In this document: positions 1 to 5,998 of the stretch, piece by piece
Layout of the letters: every line of letters starts with the position of its first letter
Numbering within the stretch: position 1 is the stretch's first letter
Assembly (NCBI GenBank): GCA_023412435.1
Contig: JAEYNS010000026.1
Location: 1-9,159, forward strand
Direction: 5' to 3'
DNA length: 9,159 nucleotides
Source: Actinomycetes bacterium
GTDB taxonomy: Bacteria; Actinomycetota; Actinomycetes; Propionibacteriales; Propionibacteriaceae
The notes under the pieces: model-generated
What the model was told of the DNA's origin: nothing
What the model saw: the letters and a program-made list of their open reading frames with translations, nothing else
Databases searched by the model: none
Position numbers and translations under genes: made by a program

Positions 1-2874
1 ATGCGCCGGGTCGACGAGCCGGAGCGGCTCCGCCCGGCCCTCACCGAGGCGATGCGCGAGGCGCACGCGGCCTTCGGCGACTCCCGGATGTACCTGGAGG
101 AGGCGGTGGTCCGTCCGCGGCACATCGAGGTGCAGATCCTCGCCGACAACAGCGGCCACCTGATCCACCTCTACGAGCGGGACTGCTCGGTGCAGCGCCG
201 CCACCAGAAGGTGGTCGAGATCGCGCCCGCGCCGAACCTCGACCCTGCGCTGCGGGAGCGGATCTGTGCCGACGCGGTCCGGTTCGCGAAGCGGATCGGC
301 TACGTCAACGCCGGCACCGTCGAGTTCCTGCTCGGTGAGGACGGTCGCTACGTCTTCATCGAGATGAACCCGCGGATCCAGGTCGAGCACACGGTGACCG
401 AGGAGGTCACCAACGTCGACCTGGTCAGCTCCCAGATCCGGATCGCCAGCGGCGAGAGCCTCGACGACCTGGGCCTGAACCAGGAGACCGTGTCGGTCCG
501 CGGCGCCGCACTGCAGTGCCGGGTGACCACCGAGGACCCGTCCAATGGCTTCCGTCCCGACACCGTCATCATCTCGGTTTACCGCACCCCGGGTGGGGCG
601 GGCGTCCGCCTCGACGGCGGCGTGGTGTACTCCGGCGCGACGATCGGCGCCCATTTCGACTCGATGCTCACCAAGCTGACCTGCCGCGGCAGCGACCTGC
701 GGACGGCGGCGCGGCGGGCCTATCGCGCGCTCACCGAGTTCCGGATCCGCGGCGTCTCGACCAACATCCCCTTCCTCGAGGCGGTGATCTCCGACCCCGA
801 CTTCCTGGCCGGGCACACCACCACGTCCTTCATCGACGACCGCCCGCACCTGCTGCACCACCGGAGCGCCGCCGACCGCGGCACCAAGCTGCTGAGCTAC
901 CTCGGCGGGGTGACGGTCAACCGTCCGAACGGCCCGCCGCGGGCCGTGCTCGACCCGCAGGTGAAGCTGCCGCCGGTGCCGGCCGGCGCCGCCCCGGCCG
1001 GCTCCCGGCAACGGCTGGTCGCGCTCGGCCCTGCCGGCTTTGCGGCCGAACTGCGGGCGCAGACCGCTGTTGCCGTCACCGACACCACCTTCCGCGACGC
1101 CCACCAGTCGCTGCTCGCGACCCGCGTCCGGACCCGCGACCTGGTCGCGGTCGCGCCGGCGATCTCCCGGCTGCTGCCCAACCTGCTCAGCAGCGAGGCC
1201 TGGGGCGGTGCCACCTACGACGTGGCGCTGCGGTTCCTCAAGGAGGACCCGTGGGCGCGGCTGGACGCACTGCACGCGGCGATGCCGAACATCCCGCTGC
1301 AGATGCTGCTGCGGGGTCGCAACACCGTCGGGTACACCCCGTACCCGCTGAAGGTGACCCGCGCCTTCGTCCACGAGGCAGCCCGCAGCGGACTGGACAT
1401 CTTCCGGATCTTCGACGCGCTGAACAACGTCGACCAGATCCGTCCGGCGGTGGAGGCGGTGCTGGAGACCGACCACGCGGTGGCCGAGGCGGCGCTGTGC
1501 TACACGGGCAACATGACCTCGCCCGGGGAGAAGCTCTACACGCTCGACTACTACCTGCGGCTGGCGGAGCAGCTTGTCGAGGCCGGAGCGCACATCCTGG
1601 CGATCAAGGACATGGCGGGCCTGCTGCGGGCGCCGGCGGCGTCGAAGCTGGTCACCGCGTTGCGGGCGAACTTCGACCTGCCGGTACACCTGCACACCCA
1701 CGACACCGCCGGGGGTCAGCTGGCGACCCTGCTCGCCGCGGTGGACGCCGGGGTGGACGCGGTGGACGTCGCGGCGGCGTCCATGGCCGGCACCACCTCG
1801 CAGGTGTCGATGTCGGCGCTGGTCGCGGCGCTGGAGGACACCGAGCGGGACACCGGCCTGTCGCTGTCCGCCGTCGAGTCGCTGGAGCCGTACTTCGAGG
1901 CCGTCCGCAAGCTGTATGCGCCGTTCGAGTCGGGCCTGCCGGGGCCGACCGGACGGGTCTACCACCACGAGATTCCCGGCGGCCAGCTGTCCAACCTGCG
2001 CCAGCAGGCGATGGCGCTGGGGCTGGGCGACAGGTTCGAGGACATCGAGGAGATGTACGCCGCGGCGAACCGGATCCTGGGCAACCTCGTCAAGGTCACC
2101 CCGTCGTCGAAGGTGGTCGGCGACCTCGCGCTCGCCCTGGTCGGGCGCAACGCCGACCCGGCGGACTTCGAGGCCAATCCCGGCGGCTACGACATCCCCG
2201 ACTCGGTGACCGGCTTCCTGTCCGGCGACCTCGGCACCCCGCCGGGAGGCTGGCCGGAGCCGTTCCGCACCAAGGCTCTCGCCGGCCGGGTGGTGAAGCC
2301 GGTCGTCACCGAGTTGTCCGCCGAGGACGAGGCGGCGCTCGGCGAGCGTCCCCGCCAGACCCTGAACCGGCTGCTGTTCCCCGGCCCGACCCGCGACTAC
2401 GAGGAGGCCGTCGAGGACTTCTCGGAGCTGTCGGTGCTGCCCACCAAGGAGTTCCTGCACGGGTTGAAGCTGGGCAGTGAGGTCGAGGTGGAGATCGAGA
2501 AGGGCAAGAAGCTGCTGCTCTCGATCACCGCCGTCGGTGAACCGGACGACCGCGGCATGCGGCAGGCGATCTGTGCGGTGAACGGCCAGTTGCGTGCCGT
2601 CTGGGTGCGCGACGAGTCGGTGACCACGACGGTGACCACCGCCGAACGGGCCGACCCGTCCGTCCCGGGCCAGATCCCTGCCCCGTTCGCCGGCGTGGTG
2701 ACGCTGGTCGTCGAGGTCGGCGACGAGGTGAGCGTCGGGCAGCAGGTGGCCACCATCGAGGCGATGAAGATGGAGGCCGCGATCACCTCGCCGGTGGCCG
2801 GCAAGGTGACGCGACTGGCCATCGGCCACGCCCAGGCTGTGGAGGGGCGCGACCTGCTGCGGGTGATCGAGTAG
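1..2874 (+). CDS. pyc: Pyruvate carboxylase, 5'-truncated by the window edge
   Basis: Biotin-dependent cytosolic enzyme that carboxylates pyruvate to oxaloacetate using ATP and bicarbonate (anaplerosis). The 957 visible residues cover the rest of the biotin carboxylase domain (about 1-290), the carboxyltransferase barrel (about 355-650), the central linker and the C-terminal biotin carrier domain (about 885-957). Biotin carboxylase landmarks are ERDCSVQRRHQK near residue 60 and EMNPRIQVEH with E121, N123, R125 and E129. The carboxyltransferase carries TDTTFRDAHQS (360-370, probable metal ligand D366), the lysine expected to be carboxylated (K536 in AIKDMAG) and HTHD (H565, H567). The biotinyl lysine is K923 in EAMKMEA. 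Full-length homologues are about 1,120-1,150 residues. The first ATG here is probably not a start: it matches the Met that ends the GGGGRGM ATP-binding loop, so about 170 residues lie upstream. Having both carboxylase and carboxyltransferase on one chain with a pyruvate-type barrel makes acetyl- or propionyl-CoA carboxylase unlikely. Confidence 0.97.
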   Translation: MRRVDEPERLRPALTEAMREAHAAFGDSRMYLEEAVVRPRHIEVQILADNSGHLIHLYERDCSVQRRHQKVVEIAPAPNLDPALRERICADAVRFAKRIGYVNAGTVEFLLGEDGRYVFIEMNPRIQVEHTVTEEVTNVDLVSSQIRIASGESLDDLGLNQETVSVRGAALQCRVTTEDPSNGFRPDTVIISVYRTPGGAGVRLDGGVVYSGATIGAHFDSMLTKLTCRGSDLRTAARRAYRALTEFRIRGVSTNIPFLEAVISDPDFLAGHTTTSFIDDRPHLLHHRSAADRGTKLLSYLGGVTVNRPNGPPRAVLDPQVKLPPVPAGAAPAGSRQRLVALGPAGFAAELRAQTAVAVTDTTFRDAHQSLLATRVRTRDLVAVAPAISRLLPNLLSSEAWGGATYDVALRFLKEDPWARLDALHAAMPNIPLQMLLRGRNTVGYTPYPLKVTRAFVHEAARSGLDIFRIFDALNNVDQIRPAVEAVLETDHAVAEAALCYTGNMTSPGEKLYTLDYYLRLAEQLVEAGAHILAIKDMAGLLRAPAASKLVTALRANFDLPVHLHTHDTAGGQLATLLAAVDAGVDAVDVAAASMAGTTSQVSMSALVAALEDTERDTGLSLSAVESLEPYFEAVRKLYAPFESGLPGPTGRVYHHEIPGGQLSNLRQQAMALGLGDRFEDIEEMYAAANRILGNLVKVTPSSKVVGDLALALVGRNADPADFEANPGGYDIPDSVTGFLSGDLGTPPGGWPEPFRTKALAGRVVKPVVTELSAEDEAALGERPRQTLNRLLFPGPTRDYEEAVEDFSELSVLPTKEFLHGLKLGSEVEVEIEKGKKLLLSITAVGEPDDRGMRQAICAVNGQLRAVWVRDESVTTTVTTAERADPSVPGQIPAPFAGVVTLVVEVGDEVSVGQQVATIEAMKMEAAITSPVAGKVTRLAIGHAQAVEGRDLLRVIE

Positions 2875-2876
2875 CG

Positions 2877-3494
2877 CTACGGGGTGGCGTCCGCCGTCGG
2901 AGCGGCGGCGCCCCGTCCGAACTGGAAGGCGCGAACCACCTGCAGGACGCCGAGCACGACCAGTGCGATGCCCGTCCACCAGAAGAGCAGCTGGATGCCC
3001 CACCACGGGCTGGAGAACAGGGCTACTCCGGCGACCACCGAGATGATGCCGAAGAAGATCGCCCAGGCCCGCGAGGGCGCGTCACCGCTCTGGACGAGGG
3101 TGACGACTCCCTCGCCCACCCAGAGCACGCCGATGTAGATGCCGAGGAAGAGTCCGAGGAAGACCGCCGACTCGGTCGGGCTGGAGACCACGATGATGCC
3201 GGCGACGACCATGAGCACGCCGAGCACGATGTCGAGAACCCGGGCGCCGGTCTTCATCCCCTTGGTGACGAGGCCGACGGCGACGTAGCCGACGCCGGCC
3301 AGGATCCAGTAGAGGCCGAGCAGCCAGGCGATCGCCACCGCGGTCTTCGCGGGGGAGAGCAGGATGAGGGCGCCGATCACCACCGACACCGCGCCGAGCA
3401 GGCCGAGCGCGATCCGGACAACGGTGATGGCGGAGCTGGTCAGGTCATGGGAATCGAGGGTGAGGCCGGCGAAGCCGGCAGTCTGCTGGGACAT
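2877..3494 (-). CDS. HdeD-family (DUF308) six-helix membrane protein
   Basis: A 205-residue integral membrane protein resembling HdeD/DUF308 proteins. HdeD is tied to acid resistance in Escherichia coli, but the molecular role of actinobacterial members is unknown. Six hydrophobic segments are visible at about 23-46, 52-76, 86-103, 109-131, 143-161 and 168-190, with short loops, a soluble N-terminus of about 22 residues and an Ala/Pro/Thr-rich tail. The segments form three similar helix pairs, each with small-residue patterns such as LGVLMVVAGIIVV. The start at 3494 is chosen because GGGAAGG (3507-3501 on the minus strand) lies 6 nt before ATG. The frame stays open upstream to 3668, but that stretch would be charged and Pro-rich and would translate the 21-bp repeats. 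It ends 2 nt from the pyc stop (convergent) and is divergent from the folP2-like gene. It may be stress-related, but the sequence does not show this. Confidence 0.85.
   Translation of the reverse strand: MSQQTAGFAGLTLDSHDLTSSAITVVRIALGLLGAVSVVIGALILLSPAKTAVAIAWLLGLYWILAGVGYVAVGLVTKGMKTGARVLDIVLGVLMVVAGIIVVSSPTESAVFLGLFLGIYIGVLWVGEGVVTLVQSGDAPSRAWAIFFGIISVVAGVALFSSPWWGIQLLFWWTGIALVVLGVLQVVRAFQFGRGAAAPTADATP
2886..2912 (+). terminator. Possible hairpin terminator after pyc
   Basis: A G/C-rich inverted repeat starts 11 nt past the pyc stop. GGCG (2886-2889) pairs with CGCC (2909-2912) and CCGCCG (2891-2896) with CGGCGG (2903-2908), with T2890 bulged and a 6-nt loop. That gives a 10-bp stem. No T-tract follows, so it is not a canonical intrinsic terminator, although many actinobacterial terminators lack one. 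It lies inside the 3' coding end of the convergent hdeD-like gene, where G/C-rich Gly/Ala/Pro codons could produce such a stem by chance. Confidence 0.35.
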
Positions 3495-3543
3495 GGGGGG
3501 CCTTCCCTGCACAGCACGCCTGCGGTGGCGTTGTCTCACACTA

Positions 3544-3560
3544 TCGCCGGCTCCCGGCGA
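3544..3560. other. Perfect 7-bp inverted repeat in the hdeD/folP2-like divergent region
   Basis: TCGCCGG (3544-3550) and CCGGCGA (3554-3560) are perfect reverse complements around a CTC loop. The element lies 49 bp upstream of the hdeD-like start and 9 bp from the 21-bp repeat array. On the minus strand it directly abuts GATAGT (3545-3540), a possible but weak -10 box for the hdeD-like gene with no convincing -35. It could be an operator or an RNA hairpin. The palindrome is certain, the function is not. Confidence 0.4.
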
Positions 3561-3569
3561 AGCCCCATT

Positions 3570-3620
3570 GGTTCTTCGGTTCGGGGGGACGGTTCTTCGG
3601 TTCGGGGGGACGGTTCCGCG
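3570..3620 (-). repeat. 21-bp tandem repeat array, upstream copy set (minus orientation)
   Basis: Two identical 21-bp units (3570-3590 and 3591-3611) are followed by a partial unit (3612-3620). Read on the minus strand each unit has the core GAACCGTCCCC followed by CCGAACCGA, the same family and period as the array at 4564-4687 but inverted. The array occupies the divergent region between the hdeD-like gene and the folP2-like gene, and no credible reading frame uses it. From general memory, short elements with a GGGGACGGTTC core recur in many actinobacterial and clostridial genomes and resemble REP-type elements. That link is not testable here. Confidence 0.9.
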
Positions 3621-3667
3621 CGGTCCAGTCTCTCCCGACGTCGTGCGCAATGGGGCAGAGTGGGGCA

Positions 3668-4579
3668 ATGGTCACGCTTGCCCGACCCGCACCGCTGGTC
3701 CTGCGCGGACGCCGGTTCGACGCCTCCCGTCCGGCAGTGATGGGGGTGGTGAACCGAACCCCCGATTCCTTCTACGCCAACGCCCGGTTCACCGACCTGG
3801 ATGCCGGTCTGGCTGCGGTCGAGCGGCTGGTCGGCGACGGCGTCGACCTCCTCGATGTGGGTGGCGTCAGAGCCGGTCAGGTGGGGCCGTGGGTTGAGGT
3901 CGACGAGGAGAACGAGCGGGTGGGGCCGTTCCTGCGCGCCGTCCGGAAACGCCACCCCGACCTGCTGCTCAGCCTCGACACCTGGCGGTCTGAGGTCGCC
4001 CTTGCCAGCGCGGACGCCCGGATCGACCTGGTCAACGACACCTGGGCCGGGGCCGACCCCCACCTGGCCGCGGTGGCCGCCGAGCTGGGAGCCGGCTACG
4101 TCGTCTCGCACACCGGAGGGCTCCCGCCGCGCACCGACCCGGTCGGAGTCACCTATCCGCCCGAACCGGACGGCGTCGTGACAGCGGTACTGGACGGGCT
4201 GCAGACAGGGGCCGAACGTGCCGTGTCCGCCGGCGTCGCGCCCGAGGCCGTCCTCATCGACCCGACGCTCGACTTCGGCAAGACCACGCGCCACTCGCTG
4301 CGCGTGCTCCGGGCGACGGATGAGGTGGTGGCGCTGGGCTACCCGGTGCTGCAGTCGCTGTCGCGCAAGGACTTCGTCGGCGAGACCCTCGACCTGCCCG
4401 TGGACGACCGGCTGGAGGGGACGCTCGCGGCGACCGCGGTCGCCGCCTGGCTCGGAGCGGTGGTCTTCCGGGCGCACGACGTCCGCGCCACCCGCCGGGT
4501 CGTCGACATGGTGGCGTCGGTGCGGGGCGACCGTCCGCCTGCGAAGGCAGTGCGCGGCGAGCCGGAACCGTCTCCGTGA
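3668..4579 (+). CDS. folP2: FolP2-like dihydropteroate synthase paralogue
   Basis: A 303-residue TIM-barrel protein of the dihydropteroate synthase family, resembling the second mycobacterial copy (FolP2) rather than FolP1. Visible motifs in order are MGVVNRTPDSFY (25-36), DVGGVRAG (63-70), SLDTW (102-106), NDTW (123-126), SHTGG (147-151), DPTLDFGKT (198-206), SRKDF (232-236) and RAHDV (268-272). Residues that normally hold the pterin and phosphate are kept (N123, D124, D198, K234, R268, H270). The second loop, usually GGESTRPG, is GGVRAGQVG and lacks the usual Ser-Thr-Arg-Pro. The mycobacterial FolP2 has not been shown to make dihydropteroate, so folate synthesis should not be assumed. No other folate gene is nearby. 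ATG 3668 is preferred over the in-frame ATG 3650; neither has a clear Shine-Dalgarno. CAGAGT (3656-3661) sits 6 nt before 3668, compatible with a leaderless start. The C-terminus and stop codon are encoded by the first downstream 21-bp repeat. Confidence 0.9.
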   Translation: MVTLARPAPLVLRGRRFDASRPAVMGVVNRTPDSFYANARFTDLDAGLAAVERLVGDGVDLLDVGGVRAGQVGPWVEVDEENERVGPFLRAVRKRHPDLLLSLDTWRSEVALASADARIDLVNDTWAGADPHLAAVAAELGAGYVVSHTGGLPPRTDPVGVTYPPEPDGVVTAVLDGLQTGAERAVSAGVAPEAVLIDPTLDFGKTTRHSLRVLRATDEVVALGYPVLQSLSRKDFVGETLDLPVDDRLEGTLAATAVAAWLGAVVFRAHDVRATRRVVDMVASVRGDRPPAKAVRGEPEPSP

Positions 4580-4687
4580 GCTGCGGAACCGTCCCCGTGA
4601 ACCGGGGAACCGTCCCCGTGAGCCGAGGAACCGTCCCCGTGCCGAGGAACCGTCCCCCTGAGCCGCGGGACCGTCCCCGTGAGCCGC
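4564..4687 (+). repeat. 21-bp tandem repeat array, six units (plus orientation)
   Basis: Six head-to-tail units begin at 4564, 4585, 4606, 4627, 4646 and 4667. Five are 21 bp and the fourth is 19 bp, lacking AG. The conserved part is GGAACCGTCCCCGTGAGCC plus two variable bases. Unit 1 has CTCC for CCCC, unit 5 has CCTG for CGTG, and unit 6 starts GGGACC. Unit 1 overlaps the end of the folP2-like gene and supplies its TGA. Unit 6 ends 16 bp before the pdxH start. The array fills nearly all of the intergenic space and is the inverted counterpart of the array at 3570-3620. Variation in unit 2 creates a local hairpin, TCCCC (4592-4596) with GGGGA (4604-4608). It is not a CRISPR because there are no spacers. 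Confidence 0.93.
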
Positions 4688-4691
4688 GGCC

Positions 4692-4704
4692 TATGCTGCG
4701 GGCG
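4692..4704 (+). promoter_or_regulatory. Predicted leaderless promoter of pdxH
   Basis: TATGCT (4692-4697) fits the actinobacterial -10 pattern TANNNT and is separated by 6 nt from the GTG at 4704. Transcription would therefore begin at or next to the start codon, the usual geometry of actinobacterial leaderless mRNAs. This agrees with the lack of any Shine-Dalgarno before the GTG. The -35 region falls inside the last 21-bp repeat unit, where GGGACC (4667-4672, 19 bp from the -10) is only a partial match to TTGACC. Confidence 0.6.
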
Positions 4705-5336
4705 TGGACCTGAGGAACCTTCGGCGCAGCTATGACCAGCCCGAACTCGCCGAGAACGCGGTCGCGGACCGGCCGCTGGCCCAGTTCGAGGCGTGGCTGA
4801 AGGACGCGATCGGGTCCGGCGTCGGCGACCCCAACGCGATGACCGTCGCCACCGTGGGGCCGGACGGGCGGCCGTCCACCCGGGTGGTGCTGCTGAAGTC
4901 GGTGGACTCCGACGGTCTGGTCTGGTTCACCAACTACAACTCCCGCAAGGCCCGTGACCTGGCGGCCAACCCGTACGCGGCCCTGCAGTTCTACTGGCCC
5001 GCCTCCGATCGGGTGGTCCGGGTCGAGGGCGCCGTCGAGCGCACCAGCGCGGAGGAGTCGGACGCCTACTTCGTCACCCGTCCGCTCGACTCCCGGATCG
5101 GCGCCTGGGCCTCCCCGCAGAGCGAGGTGATCAGCTCCCGCGCGGTGCTGCTCGCCAACGCCGCGGCCGCGTCCGCCCGTTACGGGCTCAACCCGCCCCG
5201 CCCGCCGCACTGGGGCGGCTACCGGCTGGTGCCCGACCGCTGGGAGTTCTGGCAGGGACGCACCAGCCGGCTGCACGACCGGATCTGCTACCGCCGCGAG
5301 GGTGACCACTGGGTGAAGGAACGCCTCGCGCCCTGA
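4704..5336 (+). CDS. pdxH: Pyridoxamine/pyridoxine 5'-phosphate oxidase
   Basis: FMN-dependent cytosolic oxidase converting pyridoxine or pyridoxamine 5'-phosphate to pyridoxal 5'-phosphate with O2, the last step of PLP salvage. The 210 residues match the usual family length and are collinear with E. coli PdxH. Visible landmarks are PSTRVVLLK (57-65) and FTNYNSRKA (75-83) of the FMN-binding barrel, [12 protein letters not shown] (126-137), WGGYR (170-174), [12 protein letters not shown] (182-193) and the family's C-terminal RLAP (207-210). GTG at 4704 is chosen because the N-terminus [10 protein letters not shown] is typical and the -10 geometry fits a leaderless message. The nearby ATG at 4693 is out of frame. 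The gene lies directly downstream of the repeat array and converges on the HAD hydrolase gene with a 7-nt gap. Its product would serve PLP enzymes such as the aminotransferase at the right edge. Confidence 0.97.
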   Translation: MDLRNLRRSYDQPELAENAVADRPLAQFEAWLKDAIGSGVGDPNAMTVATVGPDGRPSTRVVLLKSVDSDGLVWFTNYNSRKARDLAANPYAALQFYWPASDRVVRVEGAVERTSAEESDAYFVTRPLDSRIGAWASPQSEVISSRAVLLANAAAASARYGLNPPRPPHWGGYRLVPDRWEFWQGRTSRLHDRICYRREGDHWVKERLAP

Positions 5337-5343
5337 TCGCCGC

Positions 5344-5949
5344 CTACAGCCCCGGCGTCCCGAGCGCGCGCAGCTTCGCCCGGAGCTCGCCGTAGGTGTC
5401 CAGCCACGAGAAGTGGACGCCGTGCAGCCCCACCGCCCGCGCCCCCGCGACGTTGGCAGGCACATCGTCGACGAACACCGCCTGCTCGGGCCGGACGCCG
5501 AGCGCGTCCACCACGTGCTGGAAGAAGGCCGGCTCCGGCTTGGCGTGCCCGATCTGCCAGGAGTGGAACACGGCGTCGAAGTGGTCGGCGTAGGGCAGGT
5601 TGTCGAGCATGTACCGGCCGCGGTACGGGTTCTGGTTGGTCCCCATCGCGATCAGCGCCCCCTCCGCCCTGACCCGCTGGGCCAGCTCGAGCATGCGGTG
5701 GTCGACGTCGATGGTGCACCAGTGCTCCATCACCTGCTCGAAGGTGAGGTCGAGTCCCTTGCGCGCCAGCAGGTCGGTGATCAGCGGCGCCAGGTCCTCC
5801 TCGCCGGTGAGCGTCCGGTTCTCCTGTTCGCTGACCTCGCGGAGGAAGGACGGCCCGCCCAGCCGCACCCAACCCGCGAGCCAGCCGAGGGTGGGGTGCT
5901 GAACCACCCCGTCGGCGTCGAGGATGAGGGCCTTGATGTCGCTGCTCAT
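5344..5949 (-). CDS. HAD-superfamily hydrolase (phosphatase-like)
   Basis: A 201-residue haloacid dehalogenase-like protein, probably a cytosolic phosphatase of small phosphorylated metabolites; the substrate cannot be read from sequence. All four HAD motifs are present: motif I LILDADGVV with nucleophile D11 and acid/base D13; motif II AMGTNQN with T104; motif III HAKPEP with K137; motif IV VFVDDVPAN with D161 and D162. A helical cap of about 15-85 follows motif I, as in the HAD-IA class. Start 5949 puts motif I at the expected distance from the N-terminus and has GTGAGGA about 7 nt upstream. The open frame continues to 6195 but that part is Arg/Pro-rich shadow of ilvD. The gene lies 49 bp downstream of ilvD on the same strand, so co-transcription is possible. 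A small inverted repeat (CCCGG 5963-5967, CCGGG 5974-5978) lies in the gap. A role on pyridoxal phosphate, suggested by adjacent pdxH, is speculative. Confidence 0.88.
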   Translation of the reverse strand: MSSDIKALILDADGVVQHPTLGWLAGWVRLGGPSFLREVSEQENRTLTGEEDLAPLITDLLARKGLDLTFEQVMEHWCTIDVDHRMLELAQRVRAEGALIAMGTNQNPYRGRYMLDNLPYADHFDAVFHSWQIGHAKPEPAFFQHVVDALGVRPEQAVFVDDVPANVAGARAVGLHGVHFSWLDTYGELRAKLRALGTPGL

Positions 5950-5998
5950 CCCTCCATCCTCACCCGGTGGCCGCCGGGACGGTATCCGAGCGAGCGGG

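Noticed and set aside
1..3. ATG at position 1 as the true pyc start
   Set aside because: It matches the Met closing the glycine-rich ATP loop of biotin carboxylase, so the gene begins upstream of the window.
516..2480. 654-codon plus-strand frame inside pyc
   Set aside because: Arg/Pro/Gly-rich frame-shifted shadow of pyruvate carboxylase, which has all its motifs in frame 1.
3495..3668. N-terminal extension of the hdeD-like protein to 3668
   Set aside because: It would translate the 21-bp repeats and an unrelated Arg/Pro-rich stretch. The start at 3494 has a good Shine-Dalgarno.
3536..4477. 313-codon minus-strand frame over the folP2-like gene
   Set aside because: Antisense shadow of a gene with clear DHPS-family motifs on the plus strand, ending in translated repeats.
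4564..4687. CRISPR array
   Set aside because: Units are directly adjacent with no spacers, and no cas gene is nearby.
4254..5465. 403-codon minus-strand frame containing GTVPR-type heptapeptide repeats
   Set aside because: It reads through the repeat array and is antisense to folP2-like, pdxH and part of the HAD gene. The heptapeptides are only the 21-bp DNA repeat translated.
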